Position numbers and translations under genes: made by a program. The notes under the pieces were generated by a model. That model did not search any database and was not told the DNA's origin. It worked only from the letters and a program-made list of their open reading frames with translations. 5,426 nt of DNA, from assembly GCA_025351125.1 (NCBI GenBank), contig JANXWN010000319.1, positions 1 through 5,426 on the forward strand. The letters run 5' to 3'. Origin of the DNA: Caulobacteraceae bacterium (GTDB lineage: Bacteria > Pseudomonadota > Alphaproteobacteria > Caulobacterales > Caulobacteraceae). Below are positions 1-4,834 of the stretch, piece after piece (position 1 is the first letter of the stretch; each line of letters starts with the position of its first letter).

Positions 1-1
1 A

Positions 2-46
2 ACTGCGAACGATAACTTCGCTCAAGAGTATGCCGTCGCCGCGTAA
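2..46 (+). CDS. Possible 3' end of an upstream gene (partial)
   Basis: One forward frame reads ...NDNFAQEYAVAA and then TAA at 44-46. The composition looks like an ordinary protein C-terminus, and the following bases carry hairpins and a T-run that would suit the end of a gene. Only 14 codons are visible, so no family can be assigned. Another forward frame stays open to about position 86, so the choice of frame is itself uncertain. Confidence is low. Confidence 0.3.
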   Translation, partial: TANDNFAQEYAVAA

Positions 47-90
47 GCAGCGCCGGTCCACTCGACCTAAAGCCCTGGTGTCTTAGCAGC

Positions 91-118
91 GCCAGGCGGG
101 GCCCGGGGAGCGCCTGGC
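91..118 (+). other. GC-rich hairpin overlapping the first repeat copy
   Basis: GCCAGGCG (91-98) is perfectly complementary to CGCCTGGC (111-118), giving an 8-bp stem around a 12-nt loop. The downstream arm uses bases that also form the 5' arm of the 106-160 hairpin, so the two folds exclude each other. No T-run follows this stem, so it is not a terminator by itself. Confidence 0.45.
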
Positions 119-160
119 AACAGAAGCTCCCCACTTTCCCCCGTTGTTGGTGGCGCTCCC
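105..160 (+). repeat. Structured tandem repeat, copy 1
   Basis: The 24 bases 108-131 recur exactly at 181-204, a 73-nt offset. Similarity continues weakly to about 143 (yACTTwCCCC). GGGAGCGCC (106-114) pairs perfectly with GGCGCTCCC (152-160), a 9-bp stem with a 37-nt loop in which CAAC (118-121) can pair with GTTG (146-149). A competing local hairpin pairs GGGGAGC (105-111) with GCTCCCC (126-132). The element's strand and function are unknown. Confidence 0.6.
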
Positions 161-165
161 TTTTT
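106..165 (+). terminator. Possible intrinsic terminator formed by repeat copy 1
   Basis: A 9-bp perfect GC-rich stem (106-114 with 152-160) is followed directly by TTTTT (161-165), the layout of a rho-independent terminator. The 37-nt loop is long for a simple terminator, but the inner CAAC/GTTG pairing shortens it. It would end transcription of the gene whose tail is at 2-46, or act as a conditional terminator because the 5' arm can be captured by the 91-118 hairpin. Confidence 0.4.
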
Positions 166-180
166 AAGCGCTAGAGTGGC

Positions 181-231
181 GAGCGCCTGGCAACAGAAGC
201 TCCCTACTTACCCCGGATACCGAGGCGCCTC
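181..231 (+). repeat. Structured tandem repeat, copy 2
   Basis: This is the second copy of the 24-nt core (181-204). Its outer stem is kept although the sequences differ: GAGCGCCT (181-188) pairs with AGGCGCCTC (223-231), eight pairs with one bulged C at 228. The loop is 34 nt against 37 nt in copy 1. Unlike copy 1, no T-run follows. Its 3' part also forms a 10-bp palindrome, GAGGCGCCTC (222-231). Confidence 0.55.
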
Positions 232-286
232 CGTCTCGGACATACCGCGCCCTAGGCTCTTCGGCGAACCAAGAAAAGGGCCCATT

Positions 287-310
287 GGCGAAATTTCTGG
301 AAATTTCGCC
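287..310. promoter_or_regulatory. Nested palindrome, candidate operator
   Basis: GGCGAAATTTC (287-297) and GAAATTTCGCC (300-310) form a perfect 11-bp inverted repeat around TG. Inside it, the 8-bp palindrome GAAATTTC occurs twice (290-297 and 300-307), 10 bp apart, so both copies face the same side of the helix. It abuts TTGACA at 311. This layout suits a dimeric or tetrameric DNA-binding protein controlling the PEP-CTERM gene. The regulator is not identifiable, and the site could instead form an RNA hairpin. Confidence 0.5.
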
Positions 311-356
311 TTGACACCGCCTACTTCTTGACACATTGGTTGATGACAGATTTGTC
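311..356 (+). promoter_or_regulatory. Candidate promoter region with two -35-like TTGACA boxes
   Basis: TTGACAC occurs at 311-317 and again at 328-334, 17 bp apart. Each contains the sigma-70 type -35 consensus TTGACA. No good -10 box lies 16-18 bp after either copy: the best candidates (around 334-339 and 350-356) match TATAAT at only about two positions. Transcription of the gene at 417 probably starts hereabouts, but whether the boxes are -35 elements or activator sites is open. Confidence 0.3.
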
Positions 357-403
357 GCAGTTGGTTGCACCGGCGGCGGCGTGGTTTCGAAATGTAAAGA
401 ACT

Positions 404-408
404 AGGGG
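404..408 (+). promoter_or_regulatory. Ribosome binding site of the PEP-CTERM gene
   Basis: AGGGG at 404-408 lies 8 nt before the ATG at 417. It decides the start: the frame is open back to a TTG at 336, but only the 417 start has a ribosome site and places a signal peptide at the N-terminus. Confidence 0.65.
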
Positions 409-416
409 CTCGAAAA

Positions 417-995
417 ATGACAAGCAAAAAAATCGCTACCATCGCACTCGGCTTGGCGATGGCTGCGCCTCTCGGACTCGCTACCCCGGTTTCGGCGGCG
501 ACGATCCTCAAGGTTTACGCCGTGGCGGGGTGTCCCTGCTCGGCGACCAATCCGCTGGGGACCCTGCCGGCCACGACCTTGCTGAAAAACACCAAGACCA
601 AGAGCTATTTGTACGACTTCACCTTTGACATCGCAAACCCCTTGGGAAGCAGCGTGACGAGTCAATCTCAAGCCACGCTCACGACCAAGTCCGGCGCCAC
701 GATCGAAATGATCGATTTCTCGCTTTTCACGAATATCGGCACTGCGGCGGCGCCGGTCGCGGGAACCTCCTTGGGTTCGTCGTCACTGGCTTTCGCGTCG
801 GTCCTGAACGTTCCACTTGCCGCTGGTCACTATTTTCTTCAGGTCGACTATATTGCGGCGAATAGGGAAACCCTCAGCGGCGGGGTGACGGTCAATCCGG
901 TGCCGGAACCGGCGTCCTGGGCACTTGTGCTGGTCGGCTTCGGCGCCCTAGGCGGCGCGATGCGCGCCCGCCGCAAGGCCGCCGCCGTCGCCTAA
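417..995 (+). CDS. Secreted PEP-CTERM (PEPxxWA) sorting-domain protein
   Basis: This is a small exported protein of 192 aa. Residues 1-27 form a classical signal peptide (KK near the start, hydrophobic core, cleavage after VSA). The C-terminus has the tripartite PEP-CTERM signal: PEPASWA (163-169), a hydrophobic segment (about 168-181) and a basic tail (RARRK, 183-187). In this family the tail is recognised by a membrane exosortase and the protein is delivered to the cell surface or extracellular matrix. The body (28-160) is rich in Ser, Thr, Ala and Gly and probably beta-structured; I recognise no domain in it. A CPC motif (39-41) just after the cleavage site holds its only cysteines. The gene stands alone between a long leader and a strong terminator, and no exosortase gene is in the window. 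The sorting signal is near certain; the specific function is unknown. Confidence 0.9.
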   Translation: MTSKKIATIALGLAMAAPLGLATPVSAATILKVYAVAGCPCSATNPLGTLPATTLLKNTKTKSYLYDFTFDIANPLGSSVTSQSQATLTTKSGATIEMIDFSLFTNIGTAAAPVAGTSLGSSSLAFASVLNVPLAAGHYFLQVDYIAANRETLSGGVTVNPVPEPASWALVLVGFGALGGAMRARRKAAAVA

Positions 996-1019
996 GCGAC
1001 CGCTTGGTTGCAGATCGAT

Positions 1020-1049
1020 GCCGCTGACCCAAAGGTCAGCGGCGTTTTT
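1020..1049 (+). terminator. Intrinsic terminator after the PEP-CTERM gene
   Basis: GCCGCTGACC (1020-1029) and GGTCAGCGGC (1034-1043) form a perfect 10-bp stem with the 4-nt loop CAAA, followed by G and TTTTT (1045-1049). It begins 24 nt after the stop codon at 995. It separates the PEP-CTERM gene from the sspB cluster. Confidence 0.93.
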
Positions 1050-1075
1050 CGTTGTGGCATTCGGAGGCTGGGCTC

Positions 1076-1103
1076 TTGCCTTGCGCGCGCGGGGCGCTAC
1101 CGT
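1076..1103 (+). promoter_or_regulatory. Candidate sspB promoter giving a leaderless mRNA
   Basis: The cluster needs a promoter between the terminator (ends 1049) and the ATG at 1111. The best fit is TTGCCT (1076-1081) and TACCGT (1098-1103) with a 16-bp spacer. Transcription would then start around 1110-1111, on or next to the ATG, which matches the absence of a ribosome site there. Box matches are modest, so this is tentative. Confidence 0.3.
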
Positions 1104-1110
1104 CACGGCA

Positions 1111-1581
1111 ATGACCAAAGATGAACCGCCGACCGATCTGATGGGTTATGAGGCCCTTCAGGAAACCGCGTTGCGCGGCGTTATCCGCGCCGCGCTCAAC
1201 CGCGCCGCCTCTCGGCACGGCCTTCCGGGCGAGCATCATTTTTACATCAGCTTCCGCACCGGCGCGCCGGGGGTAGCGATCCCCGCCGAATTAATCGCCC
1301 GCTATCCGGATGAAATGACCATTGTCCTGCAAAATCAATTTTGGGACCTCACGCCCGGCGAAGACGGATTTGCGGTGACTCTGCAATTTGGCGGGCAACC
1401 CAAAATTCTCACCATGCCCTACGCCGCCGTCACGCGGTTTTACGACCCCAGCGTGCAATACATGCTGCAATTCACCGTGCCGGAGGCGGCCGAGGCGACA
1501 CCTGAACCGGCCTCGGCGGCCAAGGAGCCCGTCTCCGACGGCCCCAAGATCGTCTCGCTCGATCAGTTCCGGAACAAGTAG
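1111..1581 (+). CDS. sspB: ClpXP adaptor SspB (alphaproteobacterial type)
   Basis: This cytosolic adaptor is 156 aa. SspB proteins bind ssrA-tagged and some other substrates and hand them to the ClpXP protease. The body carries the family's conserved blocks: ALRGVIRAAL (20-29), HGLPGEHHFYISFRT (36-50), the run ARYPDEMTIVLQNQFWDL (63-80), and FAVTLQFGG (87-95) followed by TRFYDPSVQYMLQF (108-121). A flexible Ala/Pro/Glu-rich linker (about 124-145) leads to a short conserved tail, KIVSLDQFRNK (146-156), which by analogy with known SspB should be the ClpX-docking peptide. I chose the ATG at 1111; the frame is open back to 1018, but that start lies inside the terminator and adds residues foreign to the family. 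A second in-frame ATG at 1141 is possible. There is no clear ribosome site. It is the first gene of the cluster and abuts the next one directly. Confidence 0.93.
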   Translation: MTKDEPPTDLMGYEALQETALRGVIRAALNRAASRHGLPGEHHFYISFRTGAPGVAIPAELIARYPDEMTIVLQNQFWDLTPGEDGFAVTLQFGGQPKILTMPYAAVTRFYDPSVQYMLQFTVPEAAEATPEPASAAKEPVSDGPKIVSLDQFRNK

Positions 1582-2049
1582 ATGAGCGACACGCCGGTCG
1601 ACGCGCAAGTTACGCGCACCGACGCCGAAATCTTGGCGCGATTTCAGACGAGCCGCAACCAACCCAGTGGCTCGCGCACCTTGGGCTTTCATCTCATGTC
1701 GGTCTGCCAAGCGGACAAATCGGTCGAAGTCGCCTTTGACGCCAAGGCCGAACTCCTGCTCAATCCGATGAAGCAAATTCAAGGCGGCTTTCTGTGCGCC
1801 ATGTTGGACGAATGCATGTCGGTCGCGTGTATGGTGGCCTCAGGCATGAGCCACGTCGCGCCGACGGTTGAGATGAAGACCAGCTTCTTCCGTCCGGCCG
1901 CGCCGGGCGCGCTGCGCGGGATCGGTCGAGTGGTAAAATGGGGCCGTACTATCGCCTTCACCGAAGGCGAACTTTACGATTCCGCGGGACGTCTTCTCGC
2001 CAAGGCCACAGGCACCGCAACGCCGGTCGCGTTCAAGACCTTCAAATGA
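1582..2049 (+). CDS. PaaI-family hotdog-fold thioesterase
   Basis: This 155-aa protein has the single hotdog domain typical of PaaI/Them2-like acyl-CoA thioesterases, which hydrolyse acyl- or aryl-CoA to free acid and CoA in the cytosol. Visible marks are LGFHL (34-38), N61 followed by the IQGGFLCAMLDE block (66-77) covering the helix with the catalytic acid (D76 and E77), and the strands TVEMKTSFFRPA (95-106), GRVVKWGRTIAFTEGELYD (115-133) and LLAKATGTATPV (138-149). The usual HGG motif is QGG here, which I recall from other alphaproteobacterial members. The substrate cannot be told from sequence. The ATG follows the sspB stop with no gap, with a partial GGA ribosome site inside the end of sspB. 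Its own end overlaps the next start as ATGA. Family assignment is strong; physiological role is unknown. Confidence 0.88.
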   Translation: MSDTPVDAQVTRTDAEILARFQTSRNQPSGSRTLGFHLMSVCQADKSVEVAFDAKAELLLNPMKQIQGGFLCAMLDECMSVACMVASGMSHVAPTVEMKTSFFRPAAPGALRGIGRVVKWGRTIAFTEGELYDSAGRLLAKATGTATPVAFKTFK

Positions 2050-2795
2050 TGGGGAGGGTTTGGGCCGCGTTGTTGCTCTTGATGGCGCCCTTGGAGGCCG
2101 GCGCGGCGCCGACCACTCTGGGGCGTTGGGCCGTCGTGGTGGTCGCCGGCGATGATCAATCGGCGCACGAGGGCTATCCAACCCAAGCGTTCGACAATGC
2201 CCGGCGCGATATTGCCACTGCCCTCGTGGCGCTGGGTGTGTCGCCTGCGAACATGGCGCAATTCTCTCTGCATCCCGACCGCGACCCGGCTGGGCAATCC
2301 CTGCTGACCGCACCGCGCCCGATCTTCGCCCGTCTGACCCGCATGGCGAAAACCGCGCCTGACGGCTGCCTGGTCTACGTCACCTCGCACGGGTCGCCGG
2401 ACGGCGTGGTCGTCGGCGATGATGAGACGACGCCCGCACAATTCGCGTCGGCCGTCGATTTCGCGTGTGGCGCGCGACCGACGGCGGTGATCATTTCGGC
2501 GTGTTTTTCCGGGGTTTTCGTGCCGGCTTTGCGGGGGCCCGCTCGGTTTGTCCTGACGGCCGCGCGGCCGGATCGCTCGTCGTTCGGCTGCGGCGAAAGC
2601 GACCGGTATCCGTTTTTCGACGGTTGCGTGATCGAGGATTTGCCGCACGCCGTTGATTTCACCGATCTCGCCCGGCGAGTGCGCCTGTGCGTCGCCGCGC
2701 GCGAGGATACCGAGGGAATGCGACCGCGCTCGCAGCCCCAGGTCTTTATCGGTTCACGTTTTTCCGCGGCTATGCCGCGCTTTGCGCATCACTAA
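2046..2795 (+). CDS. Secreted C13-family (legumain/caspase-like) cysteine peptidase
   Basis: This 249-aa protein is predicted to be exported: residues 1-20 form a signal peptide ending AGA, followed by APTT. The mature part has a caspase-haemoglobinase layout: strand WAVVVVAGD (28-36), FDNARRDIATAL (49-60), catalytic His in YVTSHGSPDG (111-120, H115) and catalytic Cys in VIISACFSGVF (148-158, C153), then VLTAARPDRSSFGCG (169-183). This matches peptidase family C13, whose eukaryotic members cleave after Asn; bacterial members are poorly characterised and the target is unknown. It is compact, with no propeptide or C-terminal prodomain. The frame is open back to 1938, but that segment is the thioesterase in another frame. 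The ATG at 2046 overlaps the thioesterase stop (ATGA); an ATG at 2049 is equally possible. It sits 15 nt before another exported hydrolase. Confidence 0.85.
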   Translation: MMGRVWAALLLLMAPLEAGAAPTTLGRWAVVVVAGDDQSAHEGYPTQAFDNARRDIATALVALGVSPANMAQFSLHPDRDPAGQSLLTAPRPIFARLTRMAKTAPDGCLVYVTSHGSPDGVVVGDDETTPAQFASAVDFACGARPTAVIISACFSGVFVPALRGPARFVLTAARPDRSSFGCGESDRYPFFDGCVIEDLPHAVDFTDLARRVRLCVAAREDTEGMRPRSQPQVFIGSRFSAAMPRFAHH

Positions 2796-2810
2796 GCGAA
2801 TTACCGCCTC

Positions 2811-4811
2811 ATGCGTTCCGCCGCCTTGATCCTCAGTATTTTGCTCGCCGCGGTTGGCGGCGCACCGTTCGGGGCGTTGCGCGCGACGGTCGCGGCGTCG
2901 CCCCCCGCCGACGGCTCCCGGTTGGCGCGCGGTGATCCGATTCCGGCCGCCGAGCTGGAAGCCTTCGTTGACGGCGCGGTGCACGATGCGATGGTCGGCG
3001 ACCATATCGCCGGTGTAACGATTTCGATCGTGCAAAACGGTCAGACCGTGCTCAAAAAAGGCTACGGTTTCGCCGATCTGCATCCCTATCGGCCAGTGGA
3101 TCCGGACCGTACTTTGTTTCGGATCGGCTCGATCAGCAAAACCTTTAACTGGATTTTGGTGATGCGCGAGGTTGAGGCCGGTCGCATTCGCCTGGACGCG
3201 CCGATCAATCTGTATCTGCCCGAAGCACTGCGCGTACCCGACGCCGGTTACAAGCATCAGGTGCGCGTCAACGACCTGATGAACCACACGCCGGGCTTCG
3301 AGGATCGCGTGCTGGGCCAACTGTTCGAGCGCGACTATGGGCGCGTCCGCACGCTGCGGGATTACCTGCATCAAGAACGACCCAAACGGGTGCGCGAGCC
3401 CGGAATCCTGGTCTCATACTCGAATTACGGCGCGGCGCTGGCCGGCGCCGCGGTCGCCGAAGTGACCGGCAAATCGATCGAAGATTTGATGGATTCCGAA
3501 ATTGTCGGCCCCCTGGGGTTAGGTCACACGACCCTGCGCGAACCGCATCCGCCGCGCACCGGAATGCCGGCCCCGATGGCTTCGGCCCTGGCCGCCGACG
3601 TCTCGCGGCCCTACCGCTGGACTTCGGACGGTTGGCGATTGCGATCATTCGAATATCTCGGCCAGATCGCGCCGGCGGGCGCGGTGTCCAGCACGGCGTC
3701 GGATATGGCGCGCTATATGCTGATGTTGCTCGGCAACGGAACGCTGGACGGCGTCAAAATTTATGGTCCGCCTACCGCGGCGGCCTTTTCAACGCCTCTG
3801 CCCGCGCCGGCCCCCGGCGTTCCGGCGTCACGCCATGGGCTATTCGAACAACCCTTGCCGGGCGGCCTCACCGGCGTCGGCCACGGCGGCGACACTCTAT
3901 CGTTCCACTCCAACCTGACCCTCATCCCGGCGTTGAACACCGGCGTTTTCATTTCCACCAACACCGACACCGGGGGGCGGTTGGCCGATAGCCTCGTTAA
4001 GCAAATCGTGGCGCACTTTTATGCGCCCCCGCCACCGCCGCCGCCGCCCGGAACAACCGATTTAATCGCCCACCGCGCCGCCTTTGAAGGCGTTTATCTG
4101 ACCGATCGCCGTGCCTATCATGGCTTGGAGGGCGTGCTGGATCGCATTATCGGCGCGGCCACCGTCAAGGTCACGCGCGACGGTCGGCTTACGATCACCG
4201 ACGCCCGCTCCGTTCAGCGTTTTTCGCCCACCGGCGACCTCCGCGCCGGTCGTTTTTTGAGTGACGATGGCTTCAACCACCTCGTGTTCCGGATTGCCGA
4301 CGGGAGGGCGCTAACTTTCTTTGCGCCGTGGGGCGGCGAAGTGTTTGAACGCCTACCACTTTGGCGCCAATCGGTGAGCCTGCTCGCGGTCACCCTGCTC
4401 GCCGCCCTCGCCTCTCTCGACTGCCTGATTGATCTGTTCGCGCGGGCGCGCCGGGATTTTCGCGAAAGTTCAAACCAGCGCCGCGCGGGCCTGATTCAAT
4501 CGACGCAAGCGGTGTTGTGGCTGGTCGCGATGAGCCTGTTTTGCCTGTGGGCCGCCGGCGCGAGGGATCAGGCGGCCGTGGTCTACGCGTGGCCCGCCTT
4601 GTCGTTGATCGTGGCGTCCACCTGCGCCTTGGTGGCCGCGGTTCTGGGGGGCTTGACGCTGGGACTTTTACCTTTGGTTTGGCGTGGCGGACGACGTTTG
4701 GACAGCTGGGGGGTGGGACGCAAGACGCGGTTCACGACGACCGTGCTGATCTTCTTGACCTTGACCGTTCTACTCGCTTCATGGGGCGCGTTGGAGCCGT
4801 GGAGCGGCTGA
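2811..4811 (+). CDS. Membrane-anchored serine hydrolase, beta-lactamase/DD-peptidase fold
   Basis: This 666-aa protein has three parts. After a signal peptide (about 1-29, ending TVAA) comes a class C beta-lactamase/DD-peptidase-like domain (about 45-403) with the nucleophile motif SISK (S107, K110), the tyrosine motif YSN (203-205) and HGG (358-360) where penicillin-binding enzymes have KTG. That set suits the esterase, D-aminopeptidase or PbpE-like branch more than a true beta-lactamase. Eight prolines (406-413) then link to a beta-rich domain (about 417-515) resembling the lipocalin-like or DUF3471 domains attached to such hydrolases. The C-terminus has about four membrane helices (521-543, 565-583, 596-623, 641-658), which would hold the catalytic part in the periplasm. 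Substrate is unknown; peptidoglycan peptides or D-amino acid esters are reasonable guesses. The ATG at 2811 lacks a strong ribosome site, so coupling to the upstream gene is likely. Confidence 0.88.
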   Translation: MRSAALILSILLAAVGGAPFGALRATVAASPPADGSRLARGDPIPAAELEAFVDGAVHDAMVGDHIAGVTISIVQNGQTVLKKGYGFADLHPYRPVDPDRTLFRIGSISKTFNWILVMREVEAGRIRLDAPINLYLPEALRVPDAGYKHQVRVNDLMNHTPGFEDRVLGQLFERDYGRVRTLRDYLHQERPKRVREPGILVSYSNYGAALAGAAVAEVTGKSIEDLMDSEIVGPLGLGHTTLREPHPPRTGMPAPMASALAADVSRPYRWTSDGWRLRSFEYLGQIAPAGAVSSTASDMARYMLMLLGNGTLDGVKIYGPPTAAAFSTPLPAPAPGVPASRHGLFEQPLPGGLTGVGHGGDTLSFHSNLTLIPALNTGVFISTNTDTGGRLADSLVKQIVAHFYAPPPPPPPPGTTDLIAHRAAFEGVYLTDRRAYHGLEGVLDRIIGAATVKVTRDGRLTITDARSVQRFSPTGDLRAGRFLSDDGFNHLVFRIADGRALTFFAPWGGEVFERLPLWRQSVSLLAVTLLAALASLDCLIDLFARARRDFRESSNQRRAGLIQSTQAVLWLVAMSLFCLWAAGARDQAAVVYAWPALSLIVASTCALVAAVLGGLTLGLLPLVWRGGRRLDSWGVGRKTRFTTTVLIFLTLTVLLASWGALEPWSG

Positions 4812-4823
4812 ACCTTCACCTTC

Positions 4824-4829
4824 AGGAGA
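4824..4829 (+). promoter_or_regulatory. Ribosome binding site of fumC, supporting a GTG start
   Basis: AGGAGA at 4824-4829 lies 5 nt before the GTG at 4835. It is the strongest ribosome site in the cluster and fixes the fumC start, which has no ATG nearby; the first in-frame ATG is codon 60, well inside conserved sequence. Confidence 0.8.
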
Positions 4830-4834
4830 TTGCC

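Larger units (their letters stand above)
47..416. other. Long structured non-coding region upstream of the PEP-CTERM gene
   Basis: No convincing gene lies here; the short frames crossing it have no ribosome site or recognisable protein. It holds, in order: a repeated AGCAGCGCC word (46-54 and 85-93), a GC-rich hairpin (91-118), two tandem copies of a structured element (105-160 and 181-231), a stretch with no obvious signal (about 240-286), a nested AT-rich palindrome (287-310), two TTGACAC boxes (311-334), a repeated TTGGTTG word (336-342 and 361-367) and the ribosome site of the next gene. The first half probably belongs to the end of the upstream gene or to a small RNA, and the second half to control of the PEP-CTERM gene. 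Confidence 0.6.

Noticed and set aside
105..160. SAH riboswitch
   Set aside because: The order GAGCGC ... GCTC ... GGCGCTC is reminiscent, but here the same 5' bases must serve both the first stem and the pseudoknot, the separate P1 arm is missing, and no S-adenosylhomocysteine gene follows.
108..204. CRISPR array
   Set aside because: There are only two copies of the 24-nt core, similarity runs past its edges, and there is no third repeat or cas gene.
336..416. TTG start for the PEP-CTERM protein
   Set aside because: It would place 27 residues before the signal peptide, while AGGGG at 404-408 clearly supports the ATG at 417.
1018..1110. N-terminal extension of sspB from the ATG at 1018
   Set aside because: This start lies inside the perfect terminator stem, has no ribosome site, and adds 31 residues that do not resemble SspB.
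1291..1782. Antisense reading frame opposite sspB and the thioesterase
   Set aside because: It covers the junction of two recognised genes, has Arg/Gly-rich low-information sequence and no ribosome site; it is expected in GC-rich DNA.
1938..2045. N-terminal extension of the C13 peptidase
   Set aside because: The added 36 residues are Arg-rich out-of-frame translation of the thioesterase gene and would bury the signal peptide.
1974..2648. Antisense reading frame opposite the C13 peptidase
   Set aside because: It is Arg-rich, matches no family I know, and the + strand has intact catalytic motifs over the same span.
2754..3374. Antisense reading frame opposite the serine hydrolase
   Set aside because: It is a shadow of the domain containing SISK; no recognisable protein features.
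4755..4783. Internal fumC promoter with TTGACC and TTCATG
   Set aside because: The -35 is fair and the spacer is 17 bp, but the -10 matches at only three positions and the segment encodes conserved-looking membrane helix; evidence too thin to annotate.
2811..4811. AmpC-type antibiotic resistance gene
   Set aside because: The third motif is HGG rather than KTG, the protein is almost twice AmpC length with membrane helices, and there is no resistance context.
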